Position numbers and translations under genes: made by a program | Notes under the pieces: generated by a model | What the model was told of the DNA's origin: nothing | What the model saw: the letters and a program-made list of their open reading frames with translations, nothing else | The model's database searches: none | NCBI RefSeq assembly: GCF_000002985.6 | Contig: NC_003280.10 | Coordinates: 3,344,501 to 3,408,500, forward strand | Reading direction: 5' to 3' | From: Caenorhabditis elegans | Taxonomy: Eukaryota; Nematoda; Chromadorea; Rhabditida; Rhabditidae | Length of the DNA: 64,000 bases | Shown: piece after piece, positions 19,514-30,652 of the stretch | How the letters are laid out: every line of letters begins with the position of its first letter | Numbering within the stretch: the first letter of the stretch is position 1

Positions 19514-22500
19514 TGAAGCTCATCAAGCCTATTCTGAACCCGCTCGACTTCTCCCTCAAATCGCACCGCATCGAACCGCTCCTCGAGCTGCTCCAGCAAC
19601 CCATACATCTGAAAGAGCACCTCGGCATCGTTCATGTTCTCGAAGAACCAATCGAATTCTTGGCGCTGGAAAATTTTGAAATTTAATTTCGTTGTTGAAG
19701 TATGAAAAGGAGCTACCGTATTCTTACAGGGTTAGGCTTAGGCTTAGGCTTAAGCTCAGGCAGGGGTAAGGAAGACCCTCACCGTTTGACCGGTTTGCCG
19801 TTTCCCGTATATTTTGCTTACTTTTTAAAATAGATTTAGGTACATTTATAGGATGCATACAATTTTGCCGATTAAAATTGAAATTCTGAAATTTTGGTAA
19901 TTGCCGTTATCCGGCAAAATGCCGGTTTCCCGTTATTGCCGGTTTCCCGTTTTTTGCCGGAAAAAAATTTGCCGCCCACACCTAAAGTTTCTTAGAGTCT
20001 CACTTCTTTTCCTATACTTTCATTTTTTCAAAGTTTCAATTCTGGTGCACATCACGCTCAACGGACCAAATAACCGCTTAAACTCGCTAAACTGAGTATC
20101 TTCAAACTGGCGTAACTCGAAAAATACAAATCTGAAAAACAATTGTTCCACTACCAAAATAATTAGAAATATTTTTTCTTTTTAATTCATTAGTTTTTAT
20201 TTCAATACATCAACTATTTGCAGAGTTGCACAGAGTCAAAGCCATTTTTCCAAAATTCGCAAAAAATTTTTAGAATTCTTTTGTTGTACCCTTTATAACT
20301 CAACTTTCATTATATTTCAGAAGATAAACTTTGTTGGATAATAAGTAAAAAATATTTCTCGACATTTTATCAGTTTAAACATTTTTGTTATTTCTATGTT
20401 TCGCCAAGATACAGACCGTTTTCTGAAAATATCCAATTTCCTCCATAAAATTCTTCATATCCAACGTATCGACTTGAAATTTTGAAAAATGATCACTTTT
20501 TTGAGCTCTCTACAATGTCCTAAAATATCTTTTAGAAACCACTGTCCATCTCCAAAATCGTCCTCCGCTCCAAAATAAGAAATCGGACTTTTGCTTTTCC
20601 AAAAATGGACCAAAAAATCACATTGCGATTTTTGGGTCGAAAAAAATATTTTTAGAAAGCTGAGAACACGCTATTTACGAATTTCATGTTCATTTTGAGT
20701 GATTCCTTTTCCGAAATGACCTAAAAATCAAACAAATAGAACATAATTTTAATTCTCACGTGAAATTTTGTAAAATTTGCATTAAAACAATTGAAACACT
20801 GATAGTGAGCAAATCATTACCTATATATAAAAAAATAGTGTCCGTTTGTTAAGAAGTGACGTCATAGCTTACAAAGGAAAGGCGTTTTCGGCTGTTGGAG
20901 GGATATTAGTTTGGGGTTAGTAGTGGGATATGGTCGGGGTACTGTAGTAGTACTGTAGAGGTACTGTAGGAGTACTGTAGGATTACTGTAGTTTAGGAAA
21001 AATTGAGTTTTTGTCTTTTGAAGAGATATAGGTTTGGAGTTATTCGTGGGATATGGTCGGGGTACTGTAGTAGTACTGTAGGAGTACTGTAGGAGTACTA
21101 TAGGATCACTGTAGTTTGGGAAAAATTGACTTTCCTTCTTTGGAAGGGAAATTGGAAACTTCGGGAAAATTCTGAAATGTTCCAGAACCTTCTGGGAATT
21201 TCTGGAAAATTCTAGAAAATTCTGGAATGTTCCAGAACCTTCTGGAAAATTCTGAAAAGCTTTAGAACCTTCTGGAAAATTCTAGAAAATTCTGGAATGT
21301 TCCAGAACCTTCTGGAAAATTCGAAAAAATTCTGGATTGTTCTAGAACCTTCTGGAAAATTTAAAAAAATGTTGCTGCGAGATCTTCGTGGTGGCACCCA
21401 TCGTGGCGAGACCCACCGTGGTGAGACCCATCGTGGTGAGACCCATCGCGGTGAGACCCATCGTGGTGAGACCCGTCGTGGTGAGACCCACCGTGGTAAG
21501 ACCATAAGTTTTGGCGGGAAATTTAAATTTTTTGTGAAAAATATTTTGGCGGGAAATTTAAATTTTCTGTGAAAAATATTTTGGCGGCAAATTTAAATTT
21601 TCTGAAAAAATATTTTGGAGGGAAATTTAAATTTTCTGAAAAAAATATTTTGGAGGGAAATTTAAATTTTCTGAAAAAAATATTTTGGCGGGTAATTTAA
21701 AAATTCTGGATTGTTCTAGAACCTTCTGGAAAATTAAAAAAAAACGCCGTAGGCGCGGTCAGCGGCTGGTTACCAAATAATTTTACGTGAGAATTAAAAT
21801 TATGTTCTTTTTGTTCAATTTTTAGGTCATTTCAAAAAAGGAATCACCTAAAATGAACACGAAATTCGTAAATAGCGTGTTCTCAGCTTTCTAAAAATAT
21901 TTTTTTTCGACCCAAAAATCGCAATTTAATTTTTTCGCCCATTTTTCGAAAAGCAAAAGTCCCATTTCTTATTTTGGAGCGGAGGACGATTTTGGAGATG
22001 GACATGATTTTTTGAAAGTTTTTTTAGAAAATTGTAGAGACCTCAAAAAAGTGATCATTTTTCAAAATTTCAAGTTTCTACGTTGGATATGAAGAGTTCT
22101 ATGAGCGAAATTGGATTTTTTCGAAAAACGGTCTATAACTTGGCGGAACATCAAAATATCAAAAAACTTTAAACTGGTAAAACGTGGAGAAACATTTTTC
22201 ACTTACTATCCAACAAGATTCATCTTCTTAAATTTGATGTACGTTGAGTTGTGAATGGTACAACTAAAGAGTTCTAAATTTTTTTTGCGAATTTTTGAAA
22301 AATGGCTTTGACTCTGTGTAACTCTGCAAAAAATTAGTGTATTGAAATAAAAACTACTGAATTAAAAAGAAAAAATATATCTGATCATTTTGGTAGTTAA
22401 ATACTTGTTTTCTAGACGTGTAGTTTTCGAGTTACGCCAGTTTGAAGATACTCAGTTTAGCGGTTTTAGGAAGTTATTTGGTCCGCTGAGTGTGATGTAC

Positions 22501-22804
22501 ATCAGGGGTCGGCGCAATTGCCGTTCTTAAATTTGTTTTTGGCATATCGCCTTTTTAAGTTTCCCGCCATTTTTGGAGGTCAAATACGACAAAATTTTTT
22601 TAATACTCACTCTAAGAAAGCGTGCGTGATGTCGAAGACCGCGTTTCAACGAACGGGATGCCCGTGTGTAGTTTCGCTTTTGACGTTGAAGCCATTGCAT
22701 TTGAAAATAAAAATTGAAAAGATTATGGATCCAAAAATTTATTTAAATATAATTACCTCAGCCTTGAGCTCCTCTATTTCTGCTTGGTTTCGCTCTTGAA
22801 CCAT
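19514..22804 (-). CDS. Small coiled-coil protein beta with a 3.1-kb repeat-filled intron
   Basis: Two exons, 22804-22757 (MVQERNQAEIEELKAE) and about 19668-19514 (RQEFDWFFENMNDAEVLFQM.. ending EVERVQNRLDELQ), phase-0 junction (GAG|CGC). The result is about 67 aa, highly charged and heptad-like over most of its length. The family is not recognised. The two exons are 3.1 kb apart because the intron contains a 2.46-kb foldback element and a TTAGGC tract. Further small exons hidden in the repeats cannot be excluded, and the pairing of the two exons is an inference from phase, strand and style. Confidence 0.45.
19730..19765. repeat. Interstitial TTAGGC telomere-like repeat
   Basis: Several units of TTAGGC (the nematode telomere repeat) with variants, in the intron of gene beta. 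It is followed immediately by a TTTGCCGG-type patch (19780-19980). Confidence 0.85.
20935..21120. repeat. GTACTGTAG minisatellite
   Basis: Two clusters (20935-20995 and 21055-21115) of a GTACTGTAGGA unit inside a duplicated segment of about 120 bp (GATATGGTCGGGGTACTGTA in both). Confidence 0.85.
21165..21365. promoter_or_regulatory. Array of heat-shock-element-like pentamers
   Basis: Repeated TTCTGGAAAATTCTAGAAAA and GGAATGTTCCAGAACCTTCT units. They place many alternating nGAAn/nTTCn pentamers side by side, the binding pattern of HSF-1. A shorter copy is at 21705-21735. Function is not shown; HSE arrays carried by repeats are known in Caenorhabditis. Confidence 0.5.
21395..21500. repeat. 15-bp minisatellite (GTGGTGAGACCCATC)
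   Basis: About seven near-perfect copies. The period is a multiple of three, so it gives repetitive ORFs on both strands (HRGET and PRWVS units). It is followed by about five copies of an ATTTTGGCGGGAAATTTAAA unit to 21690. Confidence 0.9.
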
Positions 22805-23365
22805 TATCTGAAAATTGCAAAAAAGCATAAAGCAACTGGAAGAAAAAAAGATTTTCGAAATGAAAACTAGCCGAGCGGAAATGAACAGGAAATAAGGTCT
22901 CTGCTCCCTCATGTATCACCCGCAGTCTATCACCATCGTTAACAGAGAAAAAAATTATGGCGTGTGTGGTCTGTGCCCGGTGAACTCTACCAGGCGGCCT
23001 ATAATGGGAGAATAGGAGAGAGAGAGCTAAGAGAGCTAGAGAAATACCTTTTTTCAGGCACGTATAATGGGCGAGCCCGTCAAAGTTAAGAGCAGGCTTA
23101 GTCTTAGGCTTAGGCTGATGCTTAGGTTTAGGCTTGGGCTTGGGCTTAGGCTCAATCTTAGGATAAGGCCTAGACTTAGGATTTAGGCTTATGCTTAAGC
23201 TGAACTGGTGGAGAAACAGAGAAAAAGAAGTCCCAGAGAATTCTGCAATTCAGAAAAAAGAATTAGATCGACATTACTCCTTATAGTTAAACACCAAAAG
23301 TATATGAATTTAATTTAATAGGATTTATTGAGAAATTATAACTAAATTTCAAACGCAGCGAGAAA
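22805..23365. other. Upstream of coiled-coil gene beta; TTAGGC tract
   Basis: Contains CT/GA-rich DNA just upstream of gene beta (GGTCTCTGCTCCCTCAT near 22895; GAGAGAGAGAGCTAAGAGAG near 23020) and a degenerate TTAGGC tract at about 23094-23205. No gene. Confidence 0.5.
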
Positions 23366-23697
23366 TTAAACATCACGGTTTTCTTCCAGCACTCTTGCAC
23401 GCAGGTTCATCATCTCGATTCGGATCTGAAATTTGAAGCTTTTTGAAAAATTAAAAAAAACCAATGAACCTACCCGATTATCCATCTCCCGCAAGTCTCG
23501 CAACAATCTTGCCTGCTCTCGTTCCCGCGCTCGGATCTCTTGGCGGTTGATATCCAGCTGCACCTGAATCTGGGCGACCAACTCGTTGCGCTGAAGGACT
23601 ATAGGATGGTTTATAGAGTTACTGGGATAAATATTACCGGAGTTCTAGCCGGTTGGTAGTTCTCTTCCAAGTTTTGGTGCTCTTCTCGGGGAGGCAT
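23366..23697 (-). CDS. Small coiled-coil protein gamma
   Basis: Three exons: 23697 to about 23639, then the exon starting RNELVAQIQ (about 23592-23476), then about 23427-23366. Both junctions are phase 0 (CCG|CGC, CGG|ATC). The protein is about 79 aa: MPPREEHQNLEENYQPARTP, then a strongly charged helix (DINRQEIRAREREQARLLRD) to the end (RVLEENRDV). Heptad-type coiled coil is likely. The family is not recognised. Style, size, strand and intron phase match beta, delta, theta and iota nearby. Confidence 0.65.
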
Positions 23698-24781
23698 GGT
23701 ACCTGTAACAGATTATATGTCGGTTAAAACAAAGGATATTTATCAACAAAAAGATTCATGTGATGTCAGGTTGTCCCATTTTGGTTTGATCTTTGTTGAT
23801 CTACAAAAATTGCAGAAATTTAGATGCAGACTTCTCCCATATCGGCTGACGTCACATTTGTTGGGGTAAAAATTCCCGCATTTTTTGTAGATCAACCCGT
23901 TATGGGACAGCCTGAACATTTTTGAACAAGTTTTTCGACAAAATGGGTGATTTAATAGAGATGTGAGCCGGTAGATTGGGGACATAAGACTAAAAAGGAA
24001 AATCTGGTCAGTTGCAAAAGCAAACAGTGTGTGGAGCATTGGTAATGGACAAATTTCACAAACGATGGGAAATGACCTTCTACTCGGCGAGATACATATG
24101 TTGTTTTTCGCAGCGCCACCCTCTCTCTCATTGAGAATGGCACAACAGTGCAAGTAGTGCACTATGACTGACCACGACTAGCTTTGTAAATTTTTATACA
24201 AAAATGGGAGCTCATGGCAAATGATCACTGCTCGAATATTAAGGCTCTTTTTAAACAGCTCACTAATGGTTCGTGGTCACAAAAATTGCTGTTGCCAACA
24301 AAATGTTCATCATTGATATACACATAAACAATATAGCATCAGTTGTTTTTGGAAATCCATCATGATCATAAATTGTTGGTGTACTAACAAAAAATCATAG
24401 GTTTTGCAAAAATATAGTGATACGTGGCAAATCAGAGACTTGCCGGAACTGGAGATTCCTGCAAACCGGCAAAGTGCCGGAATTGAACATTTCCGGCAAG
24501 ACGGCAAACCGGCAAATTGACAACTTGCTTAATTTGCCGAAAAACGACAAACCGACAAATTGCCAATTTGCCAAATTTGCCGGTAAATGGCAATTGCCGA
24601 AAATTTTCTGCAAATTGTGGATTTGCTAATTTTTTTGGAAATTTCAGAATTTCAATTTCGATCGGCAATCAGATGTTTGAGAATATTCTTTATTCTCTAT
24701 TCAAACTTTCATATAAATTCACAGGGAAACTCCCGATATACACATATAAAAATAATAGGAATTCACAAAATACACAAAAAT
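23698..24781. other. Repeat-rich spacer downstream of coiled-coil gene delta
   Basis: Holds an inverted-repeat element at about 23760-23930 (GTCCCATTTTGGTTTGATCT facing GTAGATCAACCCGTTATGGG), a common worm repeat also seen at 25850-26130. A TTTGCCGG patch lies at 24420-24640. No supported gene. Confidence 0.6.
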
Positions 24782-25592
24782 TTATTGATTGTTCTTTGAG
24801 CGCTTCTCCTGCTCACAATCAGCAGCATCCTTCCAAGATTCTTGAATTGTCTGGCGCATGACCGCCAAGCCGCTCTCCAACTCCTCCCGATCTTCCTTCG
24901 TCCAATTCTGAATCCTGATCTCCTCTTCCATATGTTGACGGTCCTTTGAACCTGTCCGTTGCTCATTGACGATGTTGAAACTTCGTCTAAGATTATTTCG
25001 TTCAATTGTCAGCTCCGCGATCATCTTCGAAAGTGTTTCTTTATCAAGAGGCTGTCCATCGTCCTGAAATATTGATTTTTGTTTAAATTGGGTACCGGTT
25101 TTATGGATGCGAGAATTTTGCCTTACTGCCTGCGCTAGAACGACCACTCGGGGAAAAAAACTGCAATTTCACTACGTTGAATCACCGTTTGCGAGCCCGG
25201 GTAAAGTATAATTAACTTATTGACGGAGGAAAAATGCTCCGCGAGCTCGCCAAAGGTGCTTCAACTCTACCACCCTTGCAGAGAGAACAGATTGATCATT
25301 CCGAACATCCGAGGCTCGCCAAGTATCACTCACCTCTTCTTCCGAATCTTCCGCGAGATCCAATATCGCTTGACGCAGGTACTGCTGCTTTTCCTCCCGA
25401 TGCTCCTCTTGGTAGCGTTGCAACGAATTTTGAGTGACGGGTTGCTTGATTGTAAGCTCGAAAAGCTGAAAAAGTTAATTGTACAACTTTTAAAAATTAT
25501 TTTTCAAATCTTACCCCAGCCCGAATACTGACAAGCAAATTCCGGATCATTCCAAACACTGAATCAGTGAAGGAGTTGGGATTTTGAGCCAT
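24782..25592 (-). CDS. Small coiled-coil protein delta
   Basis: Three exons: 25592 to about 25516 (MAQNPNSFTDSVFGMIRNLL), the LFELTIKQPVTQNSLQRYQE.. exon ending EDSEEE at about 25336, and about 25062-24782 (DDGQPLDKETLSKMIAELTI.. ending EQEKRSKNNQ). All junctions are phase 0. About 160 aa, acidic/basic and Gln-rich, with a long predicted coiled coil in the last exon (LTIERNNLRRSFNIVNEQ). The function is unknown. The 5' flank at 25690-25745 has a CTGCGTCTC motif in CT-rich DNA, shared with theta and iota. An alternative middle exon (CGAGTGGTCG.. at about 25130-25150) is possible. Confidence 0.65.
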
Positions 25593-26180
25593 TGATAGCT
25601 GAAATCAGTCTGAAATTTATCTGAAATTAGTATAAAAATGAGGAAAAATTGAAAAGAAAAATAAAGGTCGGAGCGGAAACAATGAGTAAAGTGCGCGTGG
25701 CCTCCTCCACAGTGACCCTCTCTCTAACCACCTGCGTCTCTTCTTCTCGGCCGTCCATTGGCCTCCCGGGAAGCTCCGCCCACTGTTGACATAATATGGG
25801 TTCCTGGGAAGAAACATTAGTTACAAAACAACAGAATGGCCGCCCCAATGCAATTTGATCTACAAAAAATGCGGGAATTTTTCCCTGTGAAGTCAGCCGA
25901 TATATGGCATTCTGACATCACGTGCAGGCCCAGAAGTTATCAGACTGCTAAAAAAGTTAGGTATGCTGAAAATTTTATTCTGCAGTTGGAGTAAAAATTT
26001 GTTTAATTTGTGTTCAGGCCCATCCCGCAAGATGTCAGCCGTTTTAATTTCTTCTGAAATGATGCATATGGTGCCAGGCTGCCCCATTACGGTTTGATCT
26101 TCAAAAAATGCGAGATTCTTGGCCAAAAATATGTGACCTCAGCACGTTCATAACGCTAATAACTAATGACTTTTGTTTAG
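25593..26180. repeat. Spacer with dispersed GGTTTGATCT-type repeats
   Basis: Between delta and the divergent plus-strand gene. The repeat at 25850-26130 contains CAATTTGATCTACAAAAAAT and CCCCATTACGGTTTGATCTT in partial inverted arrangement, with a palindromic remnant between them. ORFs at 25617-25848 have no support. Confidence 0.6.
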
Positions 26181-26958
26181 ATGATGAATTCCAAAAGTCC
26201 CCGCCTGAGCCAGAATCGCGACAAGCAACTTCATCGTAGAGAATCACGGCGACGGTATCGCTATGACCCCATTCGAGCCATCCGCCGGGACCGAGCACCT
26301 CGCCGTCGGCAATCTCCGCCTCGACATCACCGTATTATATTCAGATTAGGAGAGATCGAGGTAAATTAATTTGACAACCTTTTCCAACTTACGTACTCAT
26401 AATTTAAAAAATTCCATCTTTCGATAATCATTAAATTCAAGCTCTAATTAAACTAAAAATAAATCACCATACCAGTTAAACCTTTCACAAACGCAGGGCG
26501 TTAAAAGTGCTTTCTACACCCGCCCTATTCCCGCTAAATTCTTATAATTTATATCTATTTAAAAGTAACCTATATTATTTTCGACTACTTTAAATTTTTT
26601 CAGAGAAACGATGAAAGACAAGAGGTGTTCAGATGGCCGCCAATGAGAGAGCAGGTGCCAGTGCTCAATCGGTCGCCTCAGCAAGAACAGAATCTCGAGG
26701 TGCCGGCGTTTGTCCTCGAAATGGTTCGTTTTTGATAAGTTTTAAAACTTCCGGAATTGCATAATTTGTATTCAGAGCCAACTATTCCTCGCTCTCCATC
26801 TAGTGAAACATGAACATGATCATCTGGAAAATCAAAACAGTCTTCACATATACACATCAATGCGCGGCGACAATGATCCAGATGTTGAATTGGAAATTGT
26901 CCGTCCACGGGAAAGCGGCCCCCTATGGGCTATTCAATATGAAGACTCCCAGTGGTAA
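26181..26958 (+). CDS. Arg-rich small protein epsilon (possibly joined to a MATH relic)
   Basis: Three exons, 26181-26360, 26604-26723 and 26776-26958, phase 0 throughout. Exon 1 is extremely basic (RRESRRRYRYDPIRAIRRDR). Exon 2 continues NDERQEVFRWPPMREQ. Exon 3 reads SQLFLALHLVKHEHDHLENQ.. to GPLWAIQYEDSQW and a stop. Exon 3 overlaps the first coding part of BATH-D in another frame. Its LHIYTSMRG and WAIQYE segments resemble positions of the MATH domain in BATH-E/F (GVYLCCQR, WSVDTEY). So exon 3 may really be the frameshifted front of BATH-D captured by this gene. Exons 1-2 look like other phase-0 genes here. The function is unknown. Confidence 0.45.
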
Positions 26959-27781
26959 ACGCGTCACGTTTAATACTAGCCACTGTTTTGAAAGTACAAA
27001 TGAAATTAACGGGTATGGTTGGAAGATGAGTTGGGAGACAATGAAAAAGGACTATCTAGTCGATGATAGTTTATTTGTCAAAGCAACTGTCAAGATTACA
27101 AAAATGATTGGAATACCTAGAAAGAAGCTGAAGAGCTTTGATGAGTCAGTTGAAGAGTTTTCCGATGTGATTCTTGCAGTTGAAGATGAAAAGTTTTATG
27201 TTCTCAAGAAGGTTGCTTTTTTATTTTATTTTTAGTTTGAATTTAAATGTATAATGTACATATTTTCCAGTTCCTAGCTTCTCACTCTTCATACTTCAAA
27301 TCTCTTTTCTTTGGAAGCTTCGCGGAAGCTGAAAAATCAGAAATTACACTTTCCGAGATCAACTCTGCAGGTTTTCAGTGCCTTCTGGAGGTTCTATACG
27401 GAGAATCTGCTATTGATGGTGAACACTTTAAAGCTAGAATCTAGATCTAATTAAGTTTTTCAGACGAGAACGTCGACGGAATCCTGCATTTGGCTCACAT
27501 GAACGAAATGGCTTTTGTGATTCGGAAATGCGAAGAGTGTTTGCTCGACAAATCGGACAGACCCAGTAGGTGTATATTCAAGATTGCGAAGCAGTATCAA
27601 TTGGAATTTAAAGGTAAGGATCATAACAGATCTTGGGAAATTTAATTAATTTGTTTAGAAATCATGTCTATCGAGAATCAAAACAATCGATGAGATCAGA
27701 GCGGCGATGATATGCAATGCAGCTGAAATGGATCCAACTGTGCTGGCGGCTCTTCTCGAAAAGGCTGTGGATCTTCAGTGA
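26810..27781 (+). pseudogene. BATH-D: truncated and frameshifted MATH-BTB gene
   Basis: BATH homolog lacking exon 1. The MATH remnant ends at 27211 (from KTPSGKRVTF through SWETMKKDYLVDDSLF to FYVLKK). BTB exon 27271-27418; BACK exons 27464-27613 and 27659-27781. Exon 3 is 150 nt, against 152 nt in BATH-C, E and F: the ancestral GAAAATTTGAAG-type end is shortened by 2 nt (QLEFKG). Splicing therefore enters the last exon out of frame and stops at about 27693, although the exon still reads SCLSRIKTIDEI.. ending KAVDLQ in its original frame. With the missing start and a likely frame change near 26930, it is probably a pseudogene or a diverged BTB-only protein. Confidence 0.65.
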
Positions 27782-29870
27782 TCCTTCATGATATCAAACT
27801 ATTCATTTTCTTGTTTGCTTTTGAATAAAATAATACGTTCCCCATAAGAACTTGTTCAAGCTGTAATGAGAAACACACCTGAGTTTCTCACGCTTATACT
27901 TACTTTACTTGTGTATTGCATGCCCTCATTTAAAAATGTTTTTTTTAAGTTGCGAATCATAACAGCTTGGAGTTTTTAGAGACATTTTTTATGAGACGGA
28001 AACGCTTAAAACCGTGCTGTTTTTAAATTTTTCCCCGTTTTTTCTAGATATTTGAATTTTTGAAGTTTCCAAAAAAAATGTGCAAAACCACAATTTTGCA
28101 CATTTTTATTAACCGAAAATTGTCGGCAATTGCCGTTTCATTGGCGAATTCGGCAAATCGGCAATTTACCGGTTTGCCTATTTTTCAAAAGTTTCCAACT
28201 TCGGAAATTTGACAATTTGCCCATTTACCGAACAAATCGTTTGCCGCCCACCCCTGCCCTACATTACGTTAACGTTCCTTTTCCTTTTTCTTTTCATTAT
28301 TAAAAAAAACCACAGAGAATAAACTTACAAATCAATGGTGCAGATGCTATCTCATAGGAAGAAGAACGGTCAACTAAAAAAATTGAATGCAAACAACGAA
28401 GATTGATTGAAGGTGGAGCAGACTTGTTTTGAAGTTTTCTTTTTAAGTGGTAAACTTGCCTGAAACGATAATTTGAAGAGTGTTCGAAAGCTGGAACACA
28501 CATCCCGAAGAAATGATTATTAGCTATCTTGAACATCCCAGACATATCACGGACTTTCAATCAGTTTTTTAAATTGAAGCATGTATGTTCGCACTCCACT
28601 CAGAAATTAACCGTATATTTTCAAGCTTCTTTCCAAATCCCTGGCAGAAATAACAAAAATCAAAATTTGTGCATGATGATTTATTGAAGGAAAAAAGATG
28701 GTTGATGGCAATACCGCATTAAAAACCTCCACATAAAAAAACCAATCAATTAGATTGGTCTTTACAAAAAAGGGTGCACAAGTTGTATGAGAGAATAAAT
28801 GAATGAATAAAGATGAAGTATAATAAGATATTATGGTTTTGGATATTAGGATATTTTGTGGCTAATGAGAATGTGTAGGGTTAACAAAAATCAATATTAG
28901 GTTATTAGGAGAGAACAATTTGAGAGTAATGCAAATGTTTAGGGATAATATTAGGATTAGGATTTGAGGATTAAGAATAAATATTAGGCTATTAGGACAA
29001 TAAGAGTGTGAGGGTTATGAGAAAGGGTGAAGAAAATCAATATTAAGTTATTTGGTTATCATGAATATAAGGATTTTTTTGAAATAATTTTTAAATTTTA
29101 ATTTTTTTTTTGAATTTTTTTTACTTTTTCAGATTTTTTTTGTGTTTTTGGGGTTATTAATGAGATTACTTATTGTTGGAAATAGTTGTTATAGTCAGCT
29201 GTTTTCCCGCGACGGCAACTTTTCCTATTCTTTTGAAGTTGCTCCAAATTGTATGTTGTGGCCAGTCTTCATTCGGGCGAAAAATTATTTTAAAAATCAG
29301 CTTGTGACATTTGACGCCTTTGAAAAGCTGCTTTGTCCTCAAAGCATGATAGGTTCCGGGTTGAAAAAAATGTTTTCAGTCGGCTCTTTTCACTATTTCA
29401 TCCAAATGACTGAGAAACTTTTTTCGGCTGGGCTCGAAGTGGCTTCAGTATCTGTAATTTTAAAATTTCCATAAATTCTCAAAAACTCTCAAACTCACTT
29501 CATCATACTGGAAAAATTGCAAGAATTAGTGAAAATTTAGAAAATAAATCGAAAATCAATAAAAAAGAAGAGGGGGACACCCATTCAGTAGGGCGTCTAG
29601 TAGGAAGAATGAAGTGAAGAGAAAAAGGGAACGACTGAGAGATCGAGAGGCAGTGGAGGGTCGAGACATTGTGTAGGAAGACGGAAGTGAGTCGAGACAC
29701 CACTTCAAAAGAGAAATCTGCATCTAGAATTGTATAAAATTGTCTAAAACTTTTTGTTGCAAAATGCTCGAAATGGACTTTTAAAAATTAATATTTATTT
29801 GAAACCTTTTTTGATAGTTCTGAAAAATACTTTAGCTGAAAGTCGGGTAAGGTTGTTTTAAAAATTTGGA
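27782..29870. other. Gene-poor, repeat-rich spacer
   Basis: Contents: a fragment at 27960-28260 (GACGGAAACGCTTAAAAC, then TTTGCCGG-type units) shared with the BATH-F intron at 33145-33350; an AT-rich minisatellite at about 28800-29060 (TATTAGG units); and CT-rich DNA at 29500-29700. ORFs at 28300-28560 and 29142-29474 have no recognisable domain. Confidence 0.5.
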
Positions 29871-29875
29871 ATTAA

Positions 29876-30465
29876 AGGTGGTGTAGTCGAATTTTTTTAC
29901 TGCCTTATTAGACTCAAAATTGTCTGAAAACACCGAATTTTATAATGAAAATTCTTGAAAACTTCTTTAAAAAAAGTTATAACGGCTCAAAAAATAGCCT
30001 AAAATTAGTTAAAATCGGAAATTTGACCAACTTATCAATGTCGCAGCGGCTGGAAACAATTTTTTTTGAAATCACCGTCAAATTTTAAGTATACAAGTTG
30101 ATTACCGTGCGTTTTAAACTTGATTAAGGTATTTAAAAGTCGATGGACGGCGAGATTTTTAATTTTTTAAACCAAAACTCGCCGTCCATCGACTTTTAAA
30201 TACCTAAATGAAGTTTAAAACGCGAGATAATCAACTTGTATACTTAAAATTTTACGGTGATTTCAAAAAAAATTGTTTCCAGCCGCTCCGACACTGACAA
30301 GTTGGTCAAATTTCCGATTTTAACTAATTTTATGTCATTTTTTGAGCCGTCATAACTTTTTTCTGAAAAGATTTCAAGAAGTTTCATTATGAAATTCGGT
30401 GTTTTCAGACAATTTTGAGTCTAATGAGGTAATAAAAAAATTCGACTACACCATCTTTAAGTGTT
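29876..30465. mobile_element. 590-bp palindromic element
   Basis: Two arms of about 290 bp around a centre near 30160-30170. GGTGGTGTAGTCGAATTTTT on the left is mirrored by AAAAATTCGACTACACCATC on the right, and GTCGATGGACGGCGAG by CTCGCCGTCCATCGAC at the centre. It has the structure of a MITE, non-coding, 190 bp upstream of BATH-E. The target duplication is not clear. Confidence 0.8.
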
Positions 30466-30539
30466 CAGGGATTTTCAGGAGGTGCTATAAAAATTGGACT
30501 GCCTGTGAAAGACTTTTAGGGACCACTCATATATTTGTC

Positions 30540-30650
30540 GTTAGGGGTCAAGACCACCCAGTCTCCCCCCGTCTCTCATTGCCCCTTCTCTCATTTTGTC
30601 TTCACGGTGGCCATTTGTCTACTCTCTTTATTGATTCTTACATTGTAAAA
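30540..30650 (+). promoter_or_regulatory. CT-rich upstream element of BATH-E
   Basis: A block (GGTCAAGACCACCCAGTCTC, CGTCTCTCATTGCCCCTTCT, TTTTGTCTTCACGGTGG) that recurs nearly unchanged upstream of BATH-F at 32345-32425. Conservation across a 1.8-kb duplication with diverged surroundings suggests a core promoter. Confidence 0.5.
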
Positions 30651-30652
30651 GA

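Larger units (their letters stand above)
20043..22505. mobile_element. 2.46-kb foldback element with heat-shock-element-like arrays
   Basis: The terminal sequences TGGTGCACATCACGCTCAAC (left) and, inverted, TGATGTACATCACACTCAGC (right) begin about 730-bp imperfect inverted arms (20043-20800 and 21770-22505). The centre has no long coding region. It holds a GTACTGTAGGA minisatellite, an array of TTCTGGAA/TTCTAGAA motifs, a 15-bp GTGGTGAGACCCATC array, and GGCGGGAAATTTAAATTTTC repeats. The arms resemble non-autonomous worm DNA transposons; the class is not certain. Confidence 0.75.

Noticed and set aside
21212-21572. Repetitive ORFs (HRGET units on plus, PRWVS units on minus)
   Set aside because: Both arise from one 15-bp minisatellite inside a foldback element; no start context or flanking coding sequence.
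25617-25848. Minus-strand ORFs of 66-73 codons upstream of gene delta
   Set aside because: No domain, and they cover the CT-rich promoter-like flank.
28300-28560. 86-codon minus ORF
   Set aside because: Splice-like signals are weak and no domain is seen; possible but unsupported.
29142-29474. 110-codon plus ORF
   Set aside because: No homology that I recognise, no splice or start support, located in repeat-rich spacer.
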